Origin: JAJEEA01 sp965243615
Lineage (GTDB): Bacteria; Acidobacteriota; Vicinamibacteria; Vicinamibacterales; UBA8438
Assembly (NCBI GenBank): GCA_965243615.1
Contig: CBDEVO010000003.1
Location: 4,774,001-4,838,000 of the forward strand
DNA length: 64,000 bases
Reading direction: 5' to 3'
Shown here: positions 43,311 to 50,403 of the stretch, in pieces
Numbering within the stretch: the stretch's first letter is position 1
How the letters are laid out: each line of letters begins with the position of its first letter
Notes under the pieces: generated by a model
The model's database searches: none
What the model saw: the letters and a program-made list of their open reading frames with translations, nothing else
What the model was told of the DNA's origin: nothing
Translations under genes and position numbers: made by a program

Positions 43311-44220
43311 CGCGCCCTCCTGCGAGCACTCGTTCCCAACTGCGCCCCGCGACGAATCCCAATCCGAAGAGTATGAGGATCGACATCGCAAGCCCGAGCT
43401 CCCCCTGGCTCAGGTCGAGGATGCTCTCTGCGGGCGGTCGCCCCGCCCCCTCGGCGGTCGCACCGAATACGGTTCCGTCGATGCCCTCATAAGCACATCC
43501 GGACAGGCCGGTCGTGAGCAACAGAAGCATGGCGGACGACGCAAGGGGCGCGGACACGGTGCCAAGCTTCCTCAGCGAGCTCGGCAAAAGGTCCGGCCGA
43601 CGCGTGGCCAACAGCCGTACGATGCCCACGGAGGCGACGGCTTCGAGAACCGCCAGGGGAATCTGGACAGGGGCGAACCCGAGCAGCACCACACTGAAGG
43701 TTGTAGCGGGCGCCGTCACGTCCGACAACGCAGCGGCGAGCACCATCGCGTCCGCCACGTATACGCTCAGGCCGCCGACGCCGCACGCGAGAGCGAGAGC
43801 GAGGGCCCCGTCCACACCGAGCCGCCGGAGCAATGCCCAGAGCCCGGCGGCCGCCAGAGGCCCCAGCAGTCCGAGCGTCAGGGTGTTGACCCCCAGCGTC
43901 GTGAGCCCGCCGTGAGCGAAGAACACCGCCTGCAGCAAGAGCACGAAGAACGTGGGCCACACGATACGGCGGACCCCGACGACCAGGCCGAGCACCGGCG
44001 TGAGACAGATGTGGCTGGTGGCGCCCACCACGGGGACCGGCAGCGGCAGCAGCGTGCCGGCGAAGAGCAGGCTCGTGGCCCCCGCCATGACGATCGAGGA
44101 CGACGGCGTGCTGCGTCGTGCCCGTTGCTCGCGACGAAGGCTCCAATAGACGGTGGGTGCGGCCACGGCACTCCACGCAACGGCCTGGCCGAGCGGCAGC
44201 ACGCCTTCCGCCAGATGCAT
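43294..44220 (-). CDS. CbiM-type ECF metal-binding S component with CbiN-like tail
   Basis: 308 residues. MHLAEGVLPLG is the CbiM/NikM N-terminus, whose His2 coordinates the metal; further motifs are VGATSHICLTPVLGLVVGVR and AVFFAHGGLTTLGVNTLTLG. After the ~200-residue CbiM domain comes a CbiN-like module (LSGCAYEGIDGTVFGATAEG plus two helices), so M and N are fused. NikM/CbiM-type systems import nickel or cobalt; with a Zur-like regulator and CobW the true cargo may be zinc. It starts 117 bp after the Fur-family regulator. Confidence 0.85.
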   Translation of the reverse strand: MHLAEGVLPLGQAVAWSAVAAPTVYWSLRREQRARRSTPSSSIVMAGATSLLFAGTLLPLPVPVVGATSHICLTPVLGLVVGVRRIVWPTFFVLLLQAVFFAHGGLTTLGVNTLTLGLLGPLAAAGLWALLRRLGVDGALALALACGVGGLSVYVADAMVLAAALSDVTAPATTFSVVLLGFAPVQIPLAVLEAVASVGIVRLLATRRPDLLPSSLRKLGTVSAPLASSAMLLLLTTGLSGCAYEGIDGTVFGATAEGAGRPPAESILDLSQGELGLAMSILILFGLGFVAGRSWERVLAGGRDAPPR

Positions 44221-44337
44221 CAGCGCCCTCCCCGGCGTGAAAATCGAGACAAGAACAGGAGGGGGGCGAGCAGGCCGTGGACAGGGCAGCCGTCGACGCG
44301 ACGATCCCCGACTGAATTCACCACACTCGGGCGACCG

Positions 44338-44706
44338 TCACGAGGCATTGCCACACGCATCACAGGTTCCGAGCAGCACCACCTCGTGTCCCGTCATCTT
44401 GAAACCGTCCGGAACCAGGGATTCGAGGCCCTCGACGCAACCGAAGAGGTCGAACGCGTGGTTGCAAATCGAGCAAAGGAAATGATGGTGATGCTCGCGG
44501 TCCTTGGGCTCGTACCGAACGCCGCCGCCCAACACCTCGACCGCCTCCAGCGTGCCTTCCTCGACACCCCGTTGGAGGGCGCGGTACACAGTGGCGATGC
44601 CGACACCCGTTCCGCTCACGCGCCCCCACAGCTCCCTGGCGGACAGGGGGCCGTCCGCCGCGCGAAGAACCTGCAAGACGGTCAACTGCTGTTTCGCTCT
44701 CTGCAT
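44338..44706 (-). CDS. Fur-family metalloregulator (Zur-type)
   Basis: 122 residues. An N-terminal winged helix (LSARELWGRVSGTGVGIATVYRALQ) precedes the metal-binding portion: HHHHFLCSICNHAFDLFGC and a C-terminal GTCDACG, giving two CxxC pairs for a structural zinc. His-rich EHHHHF begins the regulatory site. It heads the minus-strand metal module and is preceded by a TGATA dyad (44714-44729), probably its own binding box. Zur, Mur or Fur specificity cannot be decided from sequence, but its coupling to CobW and an ECF importer favours zinc. Confidence 0.88.
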   Translation of the reverse strand: MQRAKQQLTVLQVLRAADGPLSARELWGRVSGTGVGIATVYRALQRGVEEGTLEAVEVLGGGVRYEPKDREHHHHFLCSICNHAFDLFGCVEGLESLVPDGFKMTGHEVVLLGTCDACGNAS

Positions 44707-44713
44707 GGAGAAA

Positions 44714-44729
44714 TGATATTCGATTATCA
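44714..44729 (-). promoter_or_regulatory. TGATA-dyad operator of the Fur/Zur-type gene
   Basis: TGATATTCGATTATCA, a nearly perfect 16-bp palindrome within GAAATGATATTC, 8 bp upstream of the regulator's start. AT-rich dyads with this look serve as Zur/Fur boxes. It is one of few AT-rich spots in the area. Confidence 0.6.
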
Positions 44730-44858
44730 GTTCTTGTCAAGACCTGTTTCGGCACGGGCCCTCGCCCCTCGTCGATGGCAACGGACACTCCCTCTTCGCT
44801 GGGTTGTTGTGAGCGCGAGCCGGACGGAGCGGGCGCCCCGGACGGAGCGGGCGCCCCG

Positions 44859-44927
44859 GACGGTGAAAAGGCCAACCAGAACTTCAAGCGGGTTTTGTGG
44901 CGGGACGAGCTCGGCGCGCTCGACCTC
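44859..44927 (+). pseudogene. Fragment of the phytase-like gene 3' end
   Basis: 69 bp aligning with 37501-37569 of the phytase-like gene, about 58 of 69 identical, with the same frame readable (KANQNFKRVLWRDELGALDL against EANQNFKLVSWRDVLDALEL). It follows a run of 18-bp units (two and a third, from 44822) reading DGAGAP. A 60-residue open frame (44775-44957) spans it, but its content is debris. Confidence 0.75.
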
Positions 44928-44933
44928 GCCCCT

Positions 44934-45521
44934 TCACGCTCGTCTCCCTTCCAGTAGCGCCCGCTCGAGCAGGTCGGCGACGGCGAGCAGGTTAGCGCCA
45001 CGCCGCAGGTAGTCCTCGTCCAATCCGCGCTGCTGCACGGCGACGATCCCGAGCACGTCGCGCCACTGGCGGTCCGAGACCTCCCCGCCGAGACGGTACC
45101 AGCGCAGCTTCTGCAACAGGATGTCCTCGGGCGTATAGACGTACAGGAAACGCTCGGGGTCCGTCGCGACCTGCAACCGCACCCGGCGGCTCAACGCCTG
45201 TTCGTCGAGCGGGGAGCCGCCGAGCACGAACAGGTCCACCTTCGTGGAGGTGGCCCGATGAAACACGTTCACGCTCGACCGCCGGCGCACGGCCCGACGC
45301 AGCGCCTCGGCATCGGCATGGAAGTCGTCGCCGAGCGCCGCCACCAACGGCTCGACGTCGGCCGCACTGATGGCGACCACGAGGTCCACGTCGAGGGTCG
45401 AGCGAGGCTCGCCGCTCACGGAGCTTGCCAGGGACCCACCGACGACGTAGGGCAGACCGCACCGGTCGAGGACGCGCGCCACCGACAGCGCCACGTGCAG
45501 CGGCTCGAAGTCGATGCTCAC
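44934..45521 (-). CDS. Nucleotidyltransferase-fold protein
   Basis: 195 residues, GTG start at 45519-45521. CGLPYVVGGSLASSVSGEPRSTLDVDLVV carries the G-S-x-x-...D-x-D signature (VGGSLAS...LDVDL) of minimal nucleotidyltransferases. STKVDLFVLGGSPLDEQALSR and YTPEDILLQKLRWYRLGGEV, SDRQWRDVLGI follow, the latter typical of AbiEii-like and DUF6036-type proteins. Its start overlaps the stop of a 97-residue partner by 4 bp. Such pairs are candidate toxin-antitoxin or phage-defence modules. Intact catalytic residues suggest activity; target unknown. Confidence 0.8.
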   Translation of the reverse strand: MSIDFEPLHVALSVARVLDRCGLPYVVGGSLASSVSGEPRSTLDVDLVVAISAADVEPLVAALGDDFHADAEALRRAVRRRSSVNVFHRATSTKVDLFVLGGSPLDEQALSRRVRLQVATDPERFLYVYTPEDILLQKLRWYRLGGEVSDRQWRDVLGIVAVQQRGLDEDYLRRGANLLAVADLLERALLEGRRA

Positions 45522-45811
45522 GGCTCGAACAGAACCGCCGCGTCCGGGTACAGCTCGACCGTGCGCTCGCGACCGAGCTTGATCGCGGCGAGCCGGAGGA
45601 AGCACTCGCGTTCCGACGCTTGCGGATGGCGATGTCGGACGCCGGCCAGGGCCAGCGCCCGGGCCTGCCGCGAGAGGGCATCGGCAGCCAGCAACCGGTC
45701 GAGCGGCGACATCCCCCGCCACGCCTCGATCTGGAGACGTTCGATCTCCCGCGACGTATCCGCGCTCAACACGCCGCGCTCGACAGCATCCGGCCGCGGG
45801 TCGCTGACCAC
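45518..45811 (-). CDS. Small partner of the nucleotidyltransferase, candidate antitoxin
   Basis: 97 residues from a GTG at 45809-45811: DTSREIERLQIEAWRGMSPL, DRLLAADALSRQARALALAG, then HRHPQASERECFLRLAAIKL with a C-terminal LYPDAAVLFEP. The helical, Arg/Glu-rich pattern resembles small proteins commonly preceding DUF6036-type nucleotidyltransferases. No DNA-binding motif recognised. The 4-bp overlap shows translational coupling, so it probably controls or neutralises the nucleotidyltransferase. An upstream ATG-initiated frame continues but lies antisense to the amidohydrolase remnant. Confidence 0.7.
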   Translation of the reverse strand: MVSDPRPDAVERGVLSADTSREIERLQIEAWRGMSPLDRLLAADALSRQARALALAGVRHRHPQASERECFLRLAAIKLGRERTVELYPDAAVLFEP

Positions 45812-45879
45812 GCGGTAATTGTAGCGCGGAGGCCCGACACACCGCCCGGGTCGGACCCGTCTCTCCTCCCCGTCGCTAG

Positions 45880-46828
45880 AGGCGCGGTCGACGACCTGCA
45901 TCGAGCCGGCGTCGACTTCATCAAGGTCGGCGACACCGTGCCGGCGGATGCGTACCGCGCACTGGCCGATCGCGCGCGCCGACGCGGCTTGCCGGTCGTC
46001 GGCCACCTTCCCGTCGCCATCGCCGCCGTCGACGCAGCTCTCGCCGGCCAACGGAGCATCGAGCACTTCGGCAGCGCCCGCTTTCACGGGTTGCTGCTGG
46101 CGGCGGCGTCCGAGGAAGGCCCGCTCACCCGCCGCGTCCGGGCGCTCCTCGAGGCGGCTCGCCAAGGTGACGCGACGGCCGACGCTCGCCTCTTTCGTGC
46201 CGATCTCACGGCGCCGCTGGCGGATTCGTTCAGCCCGCAGAAAGCGGCAGCGTTGTTCCGCACCTTCGCCGACCACGCCACCGCCCAAGTGCCGACGCTC
46301 GTCGCGTTGCGGAGCGTCTGGGACGCCCAGGCCGACGGCATGACCGGGCAGGACCGGCGGGCGGCCGACCGCGTGTGGGACCGCTACCGGGAGATGGTGC
46401 GGCTCCTGCGCGACGCCGGCGTGCCGATTCTCGCCGGCACCGATCAGGCGCCGAACGGGGCGCCGCTCCATCGCGAGCTCGAGCTGCTGGTCGAGGCCGG
46501 GCTCTCGCCGGCGGAGGCGATCGCGGCCGCGACCAGCCGGGCGACCGCCTTCCTGGGGCTGATCGACGAGGTCCGCACCATCGAGACCGGCAAGCGGGCC
46601 GACCTGGTGCTGCTCGACGGCGATCCGCTCGCCGACATCACGAACACGCGTCGCATTGCCGCCGTTGTCGTCGGCGGGGTGCTCCTGAACCACGCTGACC
46701 TTCAGAGGCTCGTCGCCGGGCCAGTCTCCCCGCCACTCGACGAACCCTCTACGCCCGGTCCGCCAGGGTTGGCAGAGAGTGACCGACCATCGCGGCAATC
46801 TCCCGAGCGACGAAGGGGCTGCCTTTAG
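45880..46828 (+). pseudogene. N-terminally truncated imidazolonepropionase-like amidohydrolase
   Basis: The frame encodes the C-terminal two thirds of a metal-dependent amidohydrolase: DLHRAGVDFIKVGDTVPADA, GLPVVGHLPVAIAAVDAALAGQ, SIEHFG, PILAGTDQAPNGAPLHRELEL (the metal-binding Asp in AGTD) and TGKRADLVLLDGDPLADITN. The ~150 residues that carry the HxH metal site and the signal peptide are missing, and the frame upstream of 45880 is unrelated. Pieces of the same gene lie at 38418-38501 and 48430-48524. Almost certainly inactive. Confidence 0.8.
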
Positions 46829-46873
46829 AGGCCCTTGTGTCACAAATCCGGACTCCCGAGCGTTTCTCCAGGC

Positions 46874-47137
46874 ATGAGCAAGTCGCCTGAAGCGGTCGGC
46901 ACGATTCGTGAGGCCGGGCTGGCCGCCCCGCCGTTCGACTTCGAGGACCTGTTTCGGGCGCAGTACGCACGCGTCACCGGCGTCATCTCGCGGATCGTTC
47001 GAGATCCGGCGCGCGCCGAGGAGCTGGCGGCCGACGCGTTCCTCAGGTTGTGGCGCACGCCCGGGGCGCACGGAGCCGGCGCTTCCGCCTGGGTGCCGCG
47101 CACGGCTCTGCGACTGGGGATCGACGAGCTGCGCCGT
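46874..47137 (+). pseudogene. 5' fragment of an ECF sigma factor gene
   Basis: ATG 46874 opens MSKSPEAVGTIREAGLAAPP and a sigma-70 region 2 pattern (FEDLFRAQYARVTGVISRIV, RDPARAEELAADAFLRLWRT). After GIDELRR the homology ends and the frame passes into unrelated sequence, without regions 3 and 4. The neighbouring DNA encodes a beta-propeller fragment in another frame. Confidence 0.65.
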
Positions 47138-47153
47138 GTCGATATCGCAGGAG

Positions 47154-47692
47154 CACGTGGTCGGCCTGTCGGCGCGGGATGGCGTCGTGCTCTGGGCCCA
47201 TCCGTTCTCGTCGCCGTACACTCATGCGATCACGCCGATCGCGCACGCCGGGAGAATCGTCGTCGGCGCCCAGAACATGGGAATTCGAGCTCTGCGGCCG
47301 CGCCGGCGGCGGGCCGAATGGGTCGTCGACACCGAATGGCGGAACGATGACGTCTCGCCCGGGATGACCAATCCCGTCGTGATCGCCGACACCCTGTTCG
47401 GGCTGTCCGAGCGCAGGCGGGGGCAGTTCTTCGCCCTCGATGCGAAACCGGGGCGACGCTGTGGCTGGGGCCTCCGCGTCAGGCCGAGAACACCGCCGTC
47501 GTCAAGACGGAACGACTCCTGTTCCTGCTCGACGACAACGCCGAGCTGATCGTGGCGCGGGCCGACCGCGCCGGCTTCGAGCCGGTCGCACGCCATGTCG
47601 TCGCCGACAGCCCGACGTGGGCCCAACCGGCCATCTCCGGCGACCGCATCTTCGTCAAGGACGTCGACACGCTGACCCTGTGGACGTTGACG
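47154..47692 (+). pseudogene. Frameshifted quinoprotein-type beta-propeller fragment
   Basis: Reads HVVGLSARDGVVLWAHPFSS, GRIVVGAQNMGIRAL, VVDTEWRNDDVSPGMTNPVV, LFGLSERRRGQFFALDAK in one frame to about 47450, then in the next frame (TGATLWLGPPRQAENTAVVK, LLFLLDDNAELIVARADRAG, TWAQPAISGDRIFVKDVDTL). The missing base is in GCGAAACCGGG, where an A or G was lost. The start of the gene is absent, as it joins directly to the sigma-factor fragment. Confidence 0.75.
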
Positions 47693-47763
47693 CCACCCCC
47701 CTCGCTGACTCTCCGGAAACGACCCGGTCGACGGTATCGGTTGCGCGCGCCGCACCCGAGGAT

Positions 47764-48171
47764 TCAACCGGCCTGTTGGCGCCGGTTGATGTGCTCCAAG
47801 GCTGCCATCGCAAGGAATCCCGAACGGGTGGTTCCGGCGAACCTGGCAGCCTCGTCGATGCGTTCCAGCGTGCGGCGCGCCATGGAGATGTTCAGTCGGA
47901 CCGTCTCGCGGAGCGCCTCCAGCTCGGCAAGGTTGACCTTGACGGCACCGATCATCTGACCGGGGCCGAGCGGCGGTACCGTGCTGTTCGGCTCCGGCAC
48001 GGGCTTGCCATCCTCGACCATCACCTCCAGGTGGCCGAGGATGGCCTCTCCGGCGTTGGCGAGCGCTTGCTCCAGGGTGTCACCAGCCGACACGCAGCCC
48101 GGCAGTTCCGGCACCGTGACGCCATAGTCGGTACGATCGGTTTCGGTGTGTAGTACGACAAGAAACTGCAT
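47764..48171 (-). CDS. hicB: HicB-family antitoxin
   Basis: 135 residues from the ATG at 48169-48171. The partially degraded RNase-H-like HicB core is visible: FLVVLHTETDRTDYGVTVPE, LPGCVSAGDTLEQALANAGEAI (the PGC/D-x-L motif). It is followed by a C-terminal ribbon-helix-helix region VRLNISMARRTLERIDEAAR, FAGTTRSGFLAMAALEHINR that binds DNA. It neutralises HicA and represses the operon. Only 1 bp separates it from the HicA stop. HicA first, HicB second is the classical order. Confidence 0.88.
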   Translation of the reverse strand: MQFLVVLHTETDRTDYGVTVPELPGCVSAGDTLEQALANAGEAILGHLEVMVEDGKPVPEPNSTVPPLGPGQMIGAVKVNLAELEALRETVRLNISMARRTLERIDEAARFAGTTRSGFLAMAALEHINRRQQAG

Positions 48172-48172
48172 C

Positions 48173-48382
48173 CTACCGATCCCTCCACTCCCAGCCTGCC
48201 TGGCGGAAGATGTCTCGCAGCGTGCCAAGCATGATGTCTCGACGCGGGTGTGGCACGGTCACGACGCGGGACCTGGTCGGGTGGGTGAAGTGATGGTGAC
48301 TGCCCTTGACCCGCCGGAGCACCCAGCCGGCTCGCCGGAGCCGTTTGATGACTGTCGCACTGTTTATGTGTAAATAATACAC
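48173..48382 (-). CDS. hicA: HicA-family mRNA interferase toxin
   Basis: 69 residues. INSATVIKRLRRAGWVLRRVKGSHHHFTHPTRS, read in two parts, is the HicA double-stranded-RNA-binding fold: GWVLRRVKGSHHHF includes the catalytic His (GSHHHF), and VVTVPHPRRDIMLGTLRDIF the C-terminal PHP motif. It degrades mRNA when free. The start is not certain: a GTG at 48380-48382 lies inside a palindrome and gives a short leader before INSATV, while an upstream GTG at 48419-48421 is also open. HicB follows 1 bp later. Confidence 0.85.
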   Translation of the reverse strand: MYYLHINSATVIKRLRRAGWVLRRVKGSHHHFTHPTRSRVVTVPHPRRDIMLGTLRDIFRQAGWEWRDR

Positions 48383-48384
48383 AT
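48366..48384 (-). promoter_or_regulatory. Palindrome at the HicA start, candidate HicB operator
   Basis: ATGTGTAAATAATACACAT: perfect 7-bp arms (48366-48372 and 48378-48384) with a 5-nt centre, in the only strongly AT-rich part of the locus. It overlaps the likely HicA start, so binding of HicB would block both promoter and start. Confidence 0.65.
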
Positions 48385-48429
48385 CGCGTGCACATGTCAA
48401 CCAGGATGGCGGCAGAGCCACCTGGTGAC

Positions 48430-48524
48430 CTGCTCGACCGCGATCCGCTCGCCGACATCACGAACACCCGCCGCATTGCCGCCGTCGTCGGCGGGGTGCT
48501 CCTGGACCGCGCGAGCTTCAGAGG
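48430..48524 (+). pseudogene. Second copy of the amidohydrolase 3' segment
   Basis: 95 bp that repeat 46610-46708 of the amidohydrolase remnant in the same orientation, with few substitutions and a 3-bp loss (DPLADITNTRRIAAVVGGVL against DPLADITNTRRIAAVVVGGV). The two copies flank the sigma fragment, the propeller fragment and HicAB. Confidence 0.8.
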
Positions 48525-48631
48525 GTCGGCCAAAGCGGGTCCTCGAATGTGGGTAGCTTTCGCTCCATCAAGTAGTATCCCTGCCTTCCCAGTTCAGGCG
48601 CCGTTCTTGGCGCGTCAGTCGCTCAATCCCG

Positions 48632-50374
48632 CTACGGCAAGCCAAACACGAACAGGTTGTTCCCCGCGCTCGGGCGCAGCTCCGGGGTCAGGCCCGACCT
48701 CCGCGCGCCCGTGCTGGCCACGACGTACTGGCGGCCGTCGACCGCGTAGGTGATCGGAAAGCCGCTGACCGCCGACCCCAGGTTGATCTCCCACAGCACC
48801 TCGCCCGTTTCGTGGTCGAACGCCCGGAAGCGGCCGTTCCCGTCGCCGCCGAAGACGAGCCCGCCGCCGGTGGCGACGAGGGCGTAGGTGGAGGCCCGCT
48901 GCTCGTGCAGCCACGTGGTCGCGCCGGTCGAGGCGTCGATGGCCCACACGCTGCCGAGGTCGTCGGTCCCCGGCGCGAGCTGGAAGCGGGCGGCGAGGCG
49001 GTAGATGGCGAGCCCGCCGTCCATCGTCGAGAGCACCCGCGCGCAGGTGTTCTGCATCGGGAAGTACATGGTGTTGGTCAGCGGGCTGTAGGCGCCGGCC
49101 GGCCAGTTCTTGCCGCCGCCCCAGGAGGGGCACGACAGCACCTCCTGGCCGAGATCGGTGAAGACGAGCTCCGAGTTCTCGGTGACCGCGCCGGTGGCGC
49201 CGTCGATGTCGCTGATCACGTTCTGCGCGATGGTCGGCGTGGCCCACAGGAACTCGCCGGTCTCGCGGTCGAGGGTGTACACCACGCCGGTCTTGCCGGG
49301 AATGCCGGTCATGACCCGGCGCTCCTCGCCGGGGCGGAGCCGCGGGTTGATCCAGGCGACCGCGTCGGGGTCCGGCGCGACCGCGGTGTCGACGAGGAGG
49401 CGCTCGTAGGGGTGGTCGAGGTCCCAGTGGTCGTTCAGGTGCTGGTAGTACCAGCGGATGGCCCCCGTCTCGCCGTCGAGGGCGAGGGTCGAGTTGTGGT
49501 AGAGGTGGCGGTTGTCGACGCCGCCGAGCATGAACTTCGGGGCCGGCGACGTCACGGAGGTGCCGACGTACACGAGGTCGAGCTGGGGGTCGTAGCTCGG
49601 CACCATCCACGAGCCGACGTGCATGCGCTCGTCGTAGGGCACGCCGCCCCAGGTCTCGTCGCCCGGCTCGCCCGGCGCGGGCACGAGGCCCGTCCGCCAG
49701 AGCTCCTCGCCGGTGGCGGCGTCGTGGGCGACGATGACGCACGAGACGGGCCCCGCCCGCGGGCGGCAGCTCCGCCCCGAGTAGATCCGGCCCCCGCCGA
49801 CGATGGGGCCCGAGGAGTGCCGCGCGGGATGCACCTGGTAGTCGAAGATCTGCGTCTCCCAGACCAGATCGCCGCTCTCGGCATCGAGGGCGTAGACGTA
49901 GTCGTCGTTGCCGGTGTCGAGGATGAGGTTGCCGTAGATGGCGACGTTCCGGTTGTTGTCGGTCAGGCCGCCCATGATCTCGGGAACGTCCTCCGGGATG
50001 TCGCGCCGGTACTCCCAGAGCAGGTCGCCGGTCACCGCGTCGATGGCCTGCAGGTGGTCCCTCGGGTTCGGCATGTAGAGGACGCCGCCATAGGCCAGCG
50101 GGGTCCCCTCCTGGGCGCCCTCGGCGAGGGCCCGGGTCCACACCAGTTGCAGGTCGCCGACGTTGTCGCGGTTCACCTGGTCGAGCGGGCTGTAGCCCCA
50201 GCCGTTCTGCGTGCGGCGCCACATGAGCCAGTCGCCGGGCGCGGGATCCTCGAGCATGGCGTCGGTGACGGGCACGAAGTCGAGATCCTCGCCGGACTGC
50301 GCCGTCACCGCGAGCGGCGCGAGCAGCACGACGGCAAGCATCGAAAGAGAGAATCCAAGACGCTGTCGCAACAT
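48632..50374 (-). CDS. Secreted PQQ-dependent alcohol dehydrogenase
   Basis: 580 residues with a signal peptide (MLRQRLGFSLSMLAVVLLAPLA...). Quinoprotein repeats: MWRRTQNGWGYSPLDQVNRD, LQAIDAVTGDLLWEYRRDIP, NLILDTGNDDYVYALDAESG, IVAHDAATGEELWRTGLVP. The catalytic segment HLNDHWDLDHPYE has Asp two residues after the active-site Asp, a pattern linked with lanthanide use. Cys residues near IYSGRSCRPRAGPVSC replace the vicinal pair seen in methanol dehydrogenase. A last strand VVASTGARRSGLTPELRPSA closes the propeller. It is first of the minus-strand oxidative cluster to be read last, 29 bp from the lactonase gene. Confidence 0.85.
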   Translation of the reverse strand: MLRQRLGFSLSMLAVVLLAPLAVTAQSGEDLDFVPVTDAMLEDPAPGDWLMWRRTQNGWGYSPLDQVNRDNVGDLQLVWTRALAEGAQEGTPLAYGGVLYMPNPRDHLQAIDAVTGDLLWEYRRDIPEDVPEIMGGLTDNNRNVAIYGNLILDTGNDDYVYALDAESGDLVWETQIFDYQVHPARHSSGPIVGGGRIYSGRSCRPRAGPVSCVIVAHDAATGEELWRTGLVPAPGEPGDETWGGVPYDERMHVGSWMVPSYDPQLDLVYVGTSVTSPAPKFMLGGVDNRHLYHNSTLALDGETGAIRWYYQHLNDHWDLDHPYERLLVDTAVAPDPDAVAWINPRLRPGEERRVMTGIPGKTGVVYTLDRETGEFLWATPTIAQNVISDIDGATGAVTENSELVFTDLGQEVLSCPSWGGGKNWPAGAYSPLTNTMYFPMQNTCARVLSTMDGGLAIYRLAARFQLAPGTDDLGSVWAIDASTGATTWLHEQRASTYALVATGGGLVFGGDGNGRFRAFDHETGEVLWEINLGSAVSGFPITYAVDGRQYVVASTGARRSGLTPELRPSAGNNLFVFGLP

Positions 50375-50403
50375 CGCACGCTCCTCGGGAAGTATGGTCC
50401 GCT

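Noticed and set aside
44775..44957. 60-residue open frame as a small gene
   Set aside because: Its content is an 18-bp tandem unit and a decayed phytase tail; no ribosome-binding site and it runs into the next gene's 3' end.
45425..46828. Full-length amidohydrolase CDS beginning at 45425
   Set aside because: The first 150 codons are antisense to the nucleotidyltransferase partner genes and lack the HxH metal motif; only the part from about 45880 is homologous.
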